This document shows positions 10,601 to 17,207 of a DNA stretch of 20,702 nt, piece after piece. The translations under genes were made by a program, and so were the position numbers. The stretch is from Rhizobium sp. (GTDB lineage: Bacteria; Pseudomonadota; Alphaproteobacteria; Rhizobiales; Rhizobiaceae). The notes beneath the pieces were generated by a model that saw nothing but the letters and a program-made list of their open reading frames with translations, searched no databases and was not told the DNA's origin. The stretch's first letter is position 1, and each line of letters begins with the position of its first letter. The stretch is taken from contig DNPN01000182.1 in assembly GCA_003501385.1 (NCBI GenBank), positions 6,943 to 27,644 on the forward strand, read 5' to 3'.

Positions 10601-13600
10601 AAACAGCGCCAGCGAGCTTTGCAAAGCCGCATCCCAGAGCGCCGGGTGCAGGCCGTGCGGTCGTGCACTGGCGCGTGCAGCTTTTGGCAGGGAAATCTCG
10701 GCAAGCACTTCGGCGTCTGAGCGGAAGAGCTGCCGTATCCCTTGAAATGCAGGGCCGTAATGGATGCCGCGTGCCGCCGTCTTGCTGTAGAAGTCTTCTA
10801 CAGAAAGGGCTTCTGCGCCCAGCAGCTGTTCTGGAAACAGCCGTGTTTCGGTTGGCGACAACCGGTTGTGAAAGCGGGCCGTTGCATTGTTTGTCCAAAC
10901 ACTGCTTCCCGTTGCCAGAGAACGCAGGATCACGGTGCCACCATCGGTGATCGTGTCCTGCACCGTCAAACTGGCACGGACCGGTTCATCGGCAATGGTC
11001 AAATCACCAATGAATTTCACGGCACTCAATTGGGCGGGCATAACGCCGGTGCGCGCACGCGCAGCCCCCAGCGCCAGCGCCATCATGCCAGCACCCGGGA
11101 AGACCACAGCCTCATGGACCTTGTGATCCACCAGCCAGGGATTGTCCTCCACGCCAATCTCCAGCACGCCCTCCCAGGCATCCGGTTCTGCCGAGGATGG
11201 CAAAAGCTCAACCTCAAGCCCGCTGCGACCAGAGCCTTTGCGCCGGGGCGCGCCAACCCAGTAACTGGTGCGCTGCCAAGGATAGACGGGCAGCGCAACG
11301 TCTGCTTTCGGCAACAGGCCGAAGGGAGCAAGCCCGGCGGCATAGGCCCGCGCATGAAACAGCACCACATCCTTGAGGGCACCCTTGTCCCGCAGCATGG
11401 TTGAAAGTGCCGCCGGTGGATCGGGCTGATCCGCTGCCAATTGTTCGATGGCCGGAGCCAGACCTTTATGCGGGGCGACCTCGATAACGTGGGTCACACC
11501 CTCGGAAAACAGCCCGGTCATCACGTCGGCAAACATCACGGGCTCACGCAGGTTGCGCACCCAATAGGTCGCGTCCAGCTCTTCACCCTGCATTTCGCGC
11601 ACATCAACCGTTGAAAACAGCCGCGTTTCACCCACCCTTGGCTGAATATCGGTGAGCGCTGCATGCAGCTCTTCCTTGAATTCATCCATGTGGTGGCTGT
11701 GCGAGGCATAATCGACCTTGACCAATCGGTTGAAGGTCTCTTCTGCATCCAGCAATTCCTTGAGCGTCATCACAGCCTCAGCATCACCGGATAGCACCGT
11801 GGAGCGGGGACCATTGCTGACGGCGATGGAAATCTGGTCTTCAAAGCCTTCCAGTGCCGCCTTGGCACCGGCCAGATCAAGATCGACGGCCAGCATCAGG
11901 CCCCGACCGGCTTTGCCGCGAATGATGGATGACCGCTTGGACACAACGCGCGCGGCATCTTCAACGCTCAAGATACCTGCCACAGTTGCCGCCGCGACTT
12001 CACCCTGACTGTGACCAACAACCACATCCGGCACAATGCCAGCCTCGCGCCATAGCGCTGCCAGAGACACCATCATGGCCCAAAGCACCGGCTGAACGAT
12101 ATCGACACGATCAAGCCATGCTGTTCCGGCCGCACCAGAGATCACCTCAATCAGATCCCAATCCACAAGCGGCTTCAAGGCCGCAGCACAACGCTCCATT
12201 TTGGAGGCAAAAACCGGGCTTTCCTGCAAAAGACGAACACCCATGTCAGCCCATTGCGAACCTTGGCCGGGGAACACGAAGGCAACCTTGCCAAGTTTGC
12301 GCGCAGTACCAGCCACGGTGAACTCCGCCTCTTCATTGGTTGCCAACCACTGCTCAAGGTCCGCCGCCAATGTGGCTGCGTCATTGCCCACCAAGGCCAC
12401 GCGCCGCATCAGATGGCCGCGCCGCCAAGCCAGCGTTCCGGCAATATCACGCAGATCTTGCTGATCACGCGCCAGCACATCAATCACCTGCCGCGCTCTT
12501 TCTTTCAGCGCCGCCTCGCTATGGCCGGACAGGGTGAGAAGAACAGGCGCATCGGTGTTTTGTGCAGCCTCAACCTTGCGTTCAGGGCCTTGAGTCAAAA
12601 CAATATGGGCGTTTGTGCCACCCCATCCGAAGGAATTGACGCCAACATAGAAAGGCTTGTCTGCTGGAAGCGGTGTTGGCTGTTTTGCGACCTGTAGGCC
12701 CAAAGCGGCAAAATCAATCGATGGATTGAGCACGTCACTATGCAGATTTGCGGGCACCTGACGTTTTTCAACCGCCATAATGGCCTTGGAAAGGCCCGCA
12801 AGGCCCGCCGCCGCTTCAAGGTGGCCAATGTTGGTTTTGACCGATCCGAGAATGATCGGCTCCAGCCCCTGTTCCGCACGCTTGCGGCCAAGAACACGGC
12901 CAATGGCCCCCGCTTCAATCGGATCACCAACCGCAGTCCCTGTTCCGTGGGCTTCGATGTACAGAACATCTTCCAGCGGAATTCCGGCATTGCTGTAGAT
13001 GGTGGAGAGAAGATCTTCCTGTCCGGCAGGGCTTGGCGTGACCAGACTGTCGCCGCCACCGTCATTGTTGACAGCGGAAGCCACAATCACGGCATGGATG
13101 CGGTCGCCATCGGCCACGGCATCGTCAAGACGTTTGAGATAAAAGGCAACAATGCCCTCGCCGCGCACAAAGCCATCGGCACTGGCCGAAAAGGCCTGAC
13201 AACGGCCAACGGTCGACAAACCGCCAAAGTGCGTGAGCCCAATGGACACATCCGGTGCCATCACCAGATTGACGCCACCAACAACAGCGCCTTCAATTTC
13301 ACCGGATGCCAGCGCTTGCGCTGCGATGTGAAGCGCGACCATGCCCGAGGAACAGCCGGTTTCAACAGTCAGGCTCGGTCCCTTGAAGCCATAGAAATAA
13401 GAGACGCGCGCCGAAACCACATCCAGTGCATTGCCGACTATGCTGTGCTGGGTTGTTGGTGCGCCGTTTTCTTTGCGCAGAATTTCATAATCATGCCAGG
13501 ACGCGCCGACATATACACCGATGCGCCGCCCTGCCAGCACTTCGGGGCGTTGTCCGCCATCCTCAAGGGCTGTCCAGCTTGCTTCCAGCATCAAGCGCTG

Positions 13601-13894
13601 CTGGGGGTCCATATCTTCCGCCTCACGGGGAGAAATCCCGAAGAAGGTGGGATCGAACTGATCGACACCTTCCAGAAACCCGCCCACGGCCTGCACGCTC
13701 TTTTGCGGATCGAGCTGCTGGTTTGCATCCCATTTTTCGATGGGAACCGGACGGATCGCATCGCGCCGTTGCAGCATGAGCTGCCAGAGGTCATCCATGC
13801 TGGATGCGCCGGGAAACCGGCCGGACATGCCAACAACAGCCAAACGGGTTTGTGTTTTGGGGGCATTGTTTGAAGAGGAAGCAGACTGTGTCAT
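7676..13894 (-). CDS. Single-module fully reducing type I PKS, KS-AT-DH-ER-KR-ACP
   Basis: A complete 2072-residue module that can extend a chain by one unit and reduce it to a saturated methylene. The start has a GAGG site 6 nt upstream and lies 8 nt after the hydrolase stop. Domains: KS 18-440 (C181 in ETGCSSGM rather than DTACSSS; H316, H358); AT 535-830 (GHSQG S629; YASHS 729-733, which predicts methylmalonyl-CoA); DH 895-1170 (H924, D1088, YGPAF present, but E928 at the Gly of HxxxGxxxxP); linker with structural KR part 1170-1370; ER 1380-1690 (NADPH loop SATGGLG near 1520); KR 1705-1960 (LDD present, Y1864, N1868, so B-type); ACP 1985-2060 (LGLDS S2027). There is no N-terminal docking helix and almost nothing after the ACP. 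The layout equals that of an ordinary fully reducing module and of iterative enzymes such as mycocerosic acid synthase; sequence alone does not decide between them. Being first in the operon and without a docking helix, it may start the chain. Confidence 0.97.
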   Translation of the reverse strand: MTQSASSSNNAPKTQTRLAVVGMSGRFPGASSMDDLWQLMLQRRDAIRPVPIEKWDANQQLDPQKSVQAVGGFLEGVDQFDPTFFGISPREAEDMDPQQRLMLEASWTALEDGGQRPEVLAGRRIGVYVGASWHDYEILRKENGAPTTQHSIVGNALDVVSARVSYFYGFKGPSLTVETGCSSGMVALHIAAQALASGEIEGAVVGGVNLVMAPDVSIGLTHFGGLSTVGRCQAFSASADGFVRGEGIVAFYLKRLDDAVADGDRIHAVIVASAVNNDGGGDSLVTPSPAGQEDLLSTIYSNAGIPLEDVLYIEAHGTGTAVGDPIEAGAIGRVLGRKRAEQGLEPIILGSVKTNIGHLEAAAGLAGLSKAIMAVEKRQVPANLHSDVLNPSIDFAALGLQVAKQPTPLPADKPFYVGVNSFGWGGTNAHIVLTQGPERKVEAAQNTDAPVLLTLSGHSEAALKERARQVIDVLARDQQDLRDIAGTLAWRRGHLMRRVALVGNDAATLAADLEQWLATNEEAEFTVAGTARKLGKVAFVFPGQGSQWADMGVRLLQESPVFASKMERCAAALKPLVDWDLIEVISGAAGTAWLDRVDIVQPVLWAMMVSLAALWREAGIVPDVVVGHSQGEVAAATVAGILSVEDAARVVSKRSSIIRGKAGRGLMLAVDLDLAGAKAALEGFEDQISIAVSNGPRSTVLSGDAEAVMTLKELLDAEETFNRLVKVDYASHSHHMDEFKEELHAALTDIQPRVGETRLFSTVDVREMQGEELDATYWVRNLREPVMFADVMTGLFSEGVTHVIEVAPHKGLAPAIEQLAADQPDPPAALSTMLRDKGALKDVVLFHARAYAAGLAPFGLLPKADVALPVYPWQRTSYWVGAPRRKGSGRSGLEVELLPSSAEPDAWEGVLEIGVEDNPWLVDHKVHEAVVFPGAGMMALALGAARARTGVMPAQLSAVKFIGDLTIADEPVRASLTVQDTITDGGTVILRSLATGSSVWTNNATARFHNRLSPTETRLFPEQLLGAEALSVEDFYSKTAARGIHYGPAFQGIRQLFRSDAEVLAEISLPKAARASARPHGLHPALWDAALQSSLALFPGDATVVPVEVAKVAFFMDPQEPVTEVFAYATVSNADGDTPRFDIFLYNGDKTILASMEGIALQVLDQRLDDGEEAGRSFRLSFVPALRQKQASPASWIVYGRDEDGADAVAGALTKAGGEALRVTSGPLPAKTDAAGVVYMAPRASAGIDAQKRGLFDLSQVVKATGSLPSIPQLAIVTANARTVEGDGLADAGAGLYWGFLRVLRREHPELQGIVIDIDPSAPSWADESVAELLSQTGEDQVVLRQEKRWVGRLSQAKPQDEPADTVWKTPAQPFRLVSARPGFWDGLEYRPLARTAPGKGEVEVAVKAAALNFIDVMKAMGTYPGLDEKSSRLGGECAGVVVALGEGVTELSVGDRVVACTFGSFASHVTVDVHHAQRIPAHVSDADAAALPLVMATAWYGLIDLADLEEGETVLIHSATGGLGLAAIQIARMRGAKVIATAGSEDKRQILRDMGIAHVFDSRSLDWVDAVKTVTEGRGVDVVLNSLTGAAIPLGLESLAEDGRFIEVGKKDIYGGRSINLGVFKGRISISAVDLAGLMERRPKRFARLMQDVWQAVDAGKLTVLPVMTYSFADAAEALRSMAKGNHVGKFVLTTPETVSHVAPEPLRAGRYRADATYVLSGGLGALGLSLASHLVEHGAGGIALLGRSAPTTEVSSAMEGLRAKGADVRNFAVDVGDAAGLETVLQSIRSEMKPIRGMVHAAGLLDDALIVNLTPEQVERVLRPKVDGAIHLDRLTRNDPLDLFVLFSSAASLFGNAGQAVYASGNAFLDTLAESRRLEGLPALAVQWGPFAEIGLAAKDDIRGARLEERGMGSFTAKEGWDALTRYLLEGEVQVGYVPLNLRQWFEAYPDTAAQTSWQLLLEASKTGGQATTGQDFKLHLEAASEGERLGLAEDKVRELAGRVLRLDPASFDSDVPFKSLGLDSLMGLELRNRLEASFGLKLSPTLLWTYGNTKALSTVLCQRVFAEAA

Positions 13895-13902
13895 GAGAGA
13901 CC

Positions 13903-14991
13903 TCAGGAATGGTGAAGGCGGGGGGTGGCAAAACGCAACCGGAACCGCAAAATTTGTTTGATGAAACGGCTTAAAATCGCCCGCCCTGTGTGTTGGAGCA
14001 GGATGGATAGAATCAGGAGACGGGTCTCCATCAAATGGTTGGGCGCGCCATGCACATCCTTGAAGGCATGGAGGTGAAATTGCGGAACCAATTTCTGCGC
14101 ATCAGTCCACTCGGATGAGGGTATAATCTCATCGTCGAGGGCCGCCACATAGTGAAGGGGAACAGAAACCGACTTCAATTCGCCGGTGCTCAAGGCAAGC
14201 GCAGACAAGGTTTCGTCCACCTTATTCTCTTCGCAGCCGAGGGCGATGGAGAGAGCAAACCTTGAAATGCCGGGCATTCCGGCTTTTGCAACGGGATCGA
14301 GAAAGAAACTGCGCAGCGGCGCGCCAACCGTAACGATACCCTGAATGCGTGGGTTCTTCAGGTTGTGCAATACCGCCAGATAGCCACCAAAGCTTGGTGC
14401 CACCACAAGCGTGCGCGAAATATCGCATTCACCCGCGACAGCGGCCATGATGGCACCATAAAGCGCCGCCGCAGATCGATCATAGGAGAGCGTGTTTTCG
14501 CCCATGCCGGGAAAATCAGCAATGGCAACAGCGGCCCCGATTTTGCGACCAAGCTTGAGAAAGCTGCCCCACTGTTCCTTGAGCGAAACAATTCCGCCCA
14601 TCAGAATAACCAGGGGGGCATCTTTTTTCTTACCCGGAGAAAACAAAATCGTCAGGGCGGCATTGCCAACGTTGATCTTGCGTCGCTCTCCGATCTTGGC
14701 GGCTTTCATCCAGACCGCAAAATTTTCGCTACAGGCTTTGCCCGCAAGGCGCTTGGCCTCATTATCGGCGGCCGGAAACCGGGCAAGGTTAAAAAGGTTG
14801 GCAGCGGCGAGGTGGTCACCCGCACCAGCTGTGACTTCGGCCTTTGCAGACCATTCGCCGACCCATGATCCGTCCCCGTCACCATCAAGGGTCTTGATGC
14901 GCCCAAGCACATCGTCGATAAAGGTTGGTGAAAAGCCCATATGCCGGGCATGCAGGCCAACAAACTGTTTGGCTTCAGGCAGCTCTGCCAT
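13903..14991 (-). CDS. Alpha/beta hydrolase, AbyA5/Agg5-like tetronate acetate-elimination enzyme
   Basis: A 362-residue alpha/beta hydrolase-fold protein. Candidate catalytic residues are S200 in a nucleophile elbow APSFGG (Ala replaces the first Gly of GxSxG), D286 or D287 in ALDDE, and H314 in VHGAPNH; GGIVS near 130 fits an oxyanion hole. About 120 residues precede the core sheet, as in FrsA-like hydrolases. In abyssomicin and agglomerin pathways the homologue does not hydrolyse but eliminates acetate from the acetylated tetronate to make an exocyclic methylene; I infer the same here from the neighbours. The ATG at 14991 has GGAGG 6 nt upstream and overlaps the flavoenzyme gene by 17 bases, so the two are probably translationally coupled. 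The last ~26 residues are unusually basic (many Arg/Lys). A plain esterase or thioesterase role is the alternative. Confidence 0.85.
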   Translation of the reverse strand: MAELPEAKQFVGLHARHMGFSPTFIDDVLGRIKTLDGDGDGSWVGEWSAKAEVTAGAGDHLAAANLFNLARFPAADNEAKRLAGKACSENFAVWMKAAKIGERRKINVGNAALTILFSPGKKKDAPLVILMGGIVSLKEQWGSFLKLGRKIGAAVAIADFPGMGENTLSYDRSAAALYGAIMAAVAGECDISRTLVVAPSFGGYLAVLHNLKNPRIQGIVTVGAPLRSFFLDPVAKAGMPGISRFALSIALGCEENKVDETLSALALSTGELKSVSVPLHYVAALDDEIIPSSEWTDAQKLVPQFHLHAFKDVHGAPNHLMETRLLILSILLQHTGRAILSRFIKQILRFRLRFATPRLHHS

Positions 14992-16204
14992 GGACTGCCT
15001 CCATTGGCATGTTGTGCGGCGCGTTCATCACCTTGTCCATCAGCCGATATTTTGCCGGATTGAGATTGAGAAGCCGCATCCGCGCCCGGCGCATCATTGT
15101 GCCAAGCGCCGAGCTGTGGGCAAGATTTGCCTCCTGCAACCGCTGGAATTTGGTCACCATGGCCTTATGCGCACGCCGCTCCCGTGCGGTCGGTTCCAGC
15201 GCACTCGCAGGAAGCGGGCCTACGCTGTTTTTCAATGCCTGCGCAATCACTGGCGCAAAGTAGATTGTGTCCTGAAGAGCGAGATTGACCCCCTGACCCA
15301 GAATTGGCGTGGCGGTATGAGACGCATCACCAATCAGCAGCAACCCATCGCGCGACCATTGATCGACCTCGGCGGTGAATATTTCCAGAAACGAGGTATC
15401 ATTCCATGACTGGATATGCTGATTGACAAGATCCTTGAGGCGAGGATCAAGATCGGAAACACTGTCACGGAAGGCAGAGATTCCCTGCTTGCGCGCATCG
15501 CCAAAGCCCTTCTTTGGCAGATTATAACCTATGCGTAGAAGATCGGGATAGGTTGGAAGAATCACAAGATGGCGGTCCTTCTTGACCACAAGCTGCGATT
15601 CATGCGCCCAGCCCGAGGGACGCGGGAACTTGAACCAGACGAAATCCCTTTCCATGGGGGTGATTTTCGCCTTGAGCCGTGAGGCCTTGCGCACCGCCGA
15701 AAACCGACCATCGGCAGCAATCACCAGCCGCGAGCGAACCTCGAGAGTTTGTCCATCCGGTCCTTCCAGCCGCGCACCTTTGATCGTGTCGCTCTCTTCG
15801 ATCAGGGCTGTGAACTGATAGCCCATCAACAATTTGAAATTGGGATAGGCGGCAGAACTGTCATTAAACGCGCCAATCATGGCTGGCTGCGGGATGTCGA
15901 TTGGCAAGGCGTCGATCGGAAATCTCCGATAATCCATCGACATGATGTTCTTGCCCTTCTCCCAGAAGGATATTCCCTCCAGTTCGACAAAGCCGTGGCT
16001 GGCGAGACGCGGCCCAAATCCCAGCTCCCGAAGGGTCAACACCGAGCGGGCGGCAATGGTTTCGCCGCGGAAATTGCGCTCGATATCACTGCCCTTTTCG
16101 GCCAGCAGAACATTCACGCCGCGCCGAACCAGAAGATTGGCAATCAACGCGCCTGCTGGCCCCGAGCCCACCACGAGCACATCGGTTTCATATCTATCGC
16201 TCAT
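14975..16204 (-). CDS. FAD-dependent monooxygenase-like oxidoreductase (PHBH-type fold)
   Basis: A 409-residue flavoprotein. The N-terminus has the dinucleotide-binding motif GSGPAG (13-18) with acidic E36 ending the second strand. An AADG motif has D165, and the FAD ribityl-binding GD motif IGDASH has D293, followed by GQGVNLALQD. This trio defines the group A flavin monooxygenase / p-hydroxybenzoate hydroxylase fold. The tryptophan motif WxWxIP of flavin halogenases is absent. Likely reactions are hydroxylation or epoxidation of the chain or ring. In spirotetronate pathways related flavoproteins (PyrE3, ChlE3) act as [4+2] cyclases without net oxidation, so that is a possibility. The gene starts inside the acyltransferase stop (ATGA) and overlaps the hydrolase gene, so it belongs to the same transcript. 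The fold is secure; the substrate is not known. Confidence 0.88.
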   Translation of the reverse strand: MSDRYETDVLVVGSGPAGALIANLLVRRGVNVLLAEKGSDIERNFRGETIAARSVLTLRELGFGPRLASHGFVELEGISFWEKGKNIMSMDYRRFPIDALPIDIPQPAMIGAFNDSSAAYPNFKLLMGYQFTALIEESDTIKGARLEGPDGQTLEVRSRLVIAADGRFSAVRKASRLKAKITPMERDFVWFKFPRPSGWAHESQLVVKKDRHLVILPTYPDLLRIGYNLPKKGFGDARKQGISAFRDSVSDLDPRLKDLVNQHIQSWNDTSFLEIFTAEVDQWSRDGLLLIGDASHTATPILGQGVNLALQDTIYFAPVIAQALKNSVGPLPASALEPTARERRAHKAMVTKFQRLQEANLAHSSALGTMMRRARMRLLNLNPAKYRLMDKVMNAPHNMPMEAVHGRAA

Positions 16205-16971
16205 TGTTCCATCTCCCAGTTTTCAAGACGTTTCTTGATCTTTCCAAGAATTTCGGCGGCCAGTGCGCCATCGAGCACCCTGTGATCAAAGGTCAGCGAC
16301 AGGGTGAACTGAGGCCGCACAACGATTGCGCCATCAACAACAACCGGCTTTTCGGCAATACGTCCAACACCCAGACCGACTGTGCCTGCAATCATGGGGA
16401 GGATGGCGCTGACGTCCTCTTGCCCCACCGAGGTCACGGAAAAATTGCCTTGAAGTTCTGCCCGCTTCAGCGGCTTTCCAAGCACGAGATTGTAGGCCAG
16501 CCGCATCAGGGGCAACGGCAAGCGATGCAGTTTGGACAGGGCGGCAAATGGCCCTGATGGCCCCACTGAGGCATCCTTATGAAGGTCAACGCATGCCTGA
16601 ATTTCCCGCACACTGGCAAGATCAGGATCGTTGACGGTGCCTGAAACGACGCATCGCGTGTTACCAATGTGCTTATCGAACAAGACCTTTGCTGTCACAT
16701 TTGTCGTGGTCACAAGCTTCGGAGAAAACCCGTCCTTCAGGACCGTGCGCGCTTCCTTGCTGGTTGCAACCACCTGCGCTGCGGCCTTGACGATCAAGCT
16801 GATGTAGCTGATCTTGCTTCCATCGGCGGATTTTGCGGCCATGCGTGCCGCTTTCATTGCGCTGGCATCTACATCTGCCAAGAGATAGATATGGGCAGTG
16901 TTTCGAGCATCCTTGAGGAAAGCGTAAGTATGCCCACGTTCTTTCGGGAAACGACGGATTGTTGCGTTCAT
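16201..16971 (-). CDS. Stand-alone 2-oxoacid dehydrogenase-type acyltransferase, AbyA4/Agg4-like
   Basis: A 256-residue protein with the fold of the E2 catalytic domain of 2-oxoacid dehydrogenases. Near the C-terminus is the chloramphenicol acetyltransferase/E2 signature HxxxDG (H230 to G235, DHRVLDG). Unlike true E2 subunits it has no lipoyl domain and no subunit-binding domain, so it is not part of a pyruvate dehydrogenase complex. In the abyssomicin and agglomerin cassettes the equivalent enzyme acetylates the hydroxymethyl group of the tetronate, which prepares it for elimination by the hydrolase. Position and neighbours agree with that role here. The start codon shares one base with the ACP stop (TAATG), with a weak GGTGA site upstream. 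The family call is firm; the tetronate substrate is inferred from context. Confidence 0.9.
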   Translation of the reverse strand: MNATIRRFPKERGHTYAFLKDARNTAHIYLLADVDASAMKAARMAAKSADGSKISYISLIVKAAAQVVATSKEARTVLKDGFSPKLVTTTNVTAKVLFDKHIGNTRCVVSGTVNDPDLASVREIQACVDLHKDASVGPSGPFAALSKLHRLPLPLMRLAYNLVLGKPLKRAELQGNFSVTSVGQEDVSAILPMIAGTVGLGVGRIAEKPVVVDGAIVVRPQFTLSLTFDHRVLDGALAAEILGKIKKRLENWEMEQ

Positions 16972-17207
16972 TATGTCACCGCTGGCGTTTTGATCGCCTT
17001 TACGATGTCCGCAACATTTTCGGCGGCCATGAACAGTTGATAATCAACGGGTTGAGCGGTTTCGCGCTCCAGAAAGACCAAGACCCGCAGAGCATTGACG
17101 GAATCCCAGCCCTCTACCCCCGCAAGCACCGTGTCTGGCGCCAGTTGATCCTCATCCAGATCCAATAATTCGGCGATCACGCCGACAACAACGGCTTCAT
17201 ATGCCAT
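16971..17207 (-). CDS. Discrete acyl carrier protein, predicted glyceryl carrier (AbyA3/Agg2-like)
   Basis: A 78-residue acyl carrier protein. The phosphopantetheine attachment serine is S36 in EGWDSVN, followed by a hydrophobic helix; length and acidity fit a free-standing ACP. I chose ATG 17207 because GGAGG lies 6 nt upstream and the ACP fold begins there; the same frame is open up to 17330, but that part lies inside the upstream gene and shows no domain. The start overlaps the FkbH-like gene by 11 bases, which suggests coupled synthesis of enzyme and carrier. In tetronate pathways such an ACP carries the glyceryl unit made from 1,3-bisphosphoglycerate. A phosphopantetheinyl transferase is needed but is not in the window. 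Confidence 0.93.
   Translation of the reverse strand: MAYEAVVVGVIAELLDLDEDQLAPDTVLAGVEGWDSVNALRVLVFLERETAQPVDYQLFMAAENVADIVKAIKTPAVT

Noticed and set aside
2900..13360. Repeated stretches near the KS active sites as DNA repeats
   Set aside because: They code for the same conserved KS motifs in three paralogous domains and are diverged at the DNA level; ordinary PKS homology.
12740..13873. 377-codon open frame on the plus strand
   Set aside because: Antisense to the KS domain of the 2072-residue PKS; composition is His/Arg/Gln-rich as in other antisense frames.
14975..16204. Flavin-dependent halogenase
   Set aside because: FAD motifs are shared, but I find no WxWxIP motif.
16201..16971. E2 subunit of a pyruvate-type dehydrogenase complex
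   Set aside because: No lipoyl domain or subunit-binding domain, and no E1 or E3 gene nearby.
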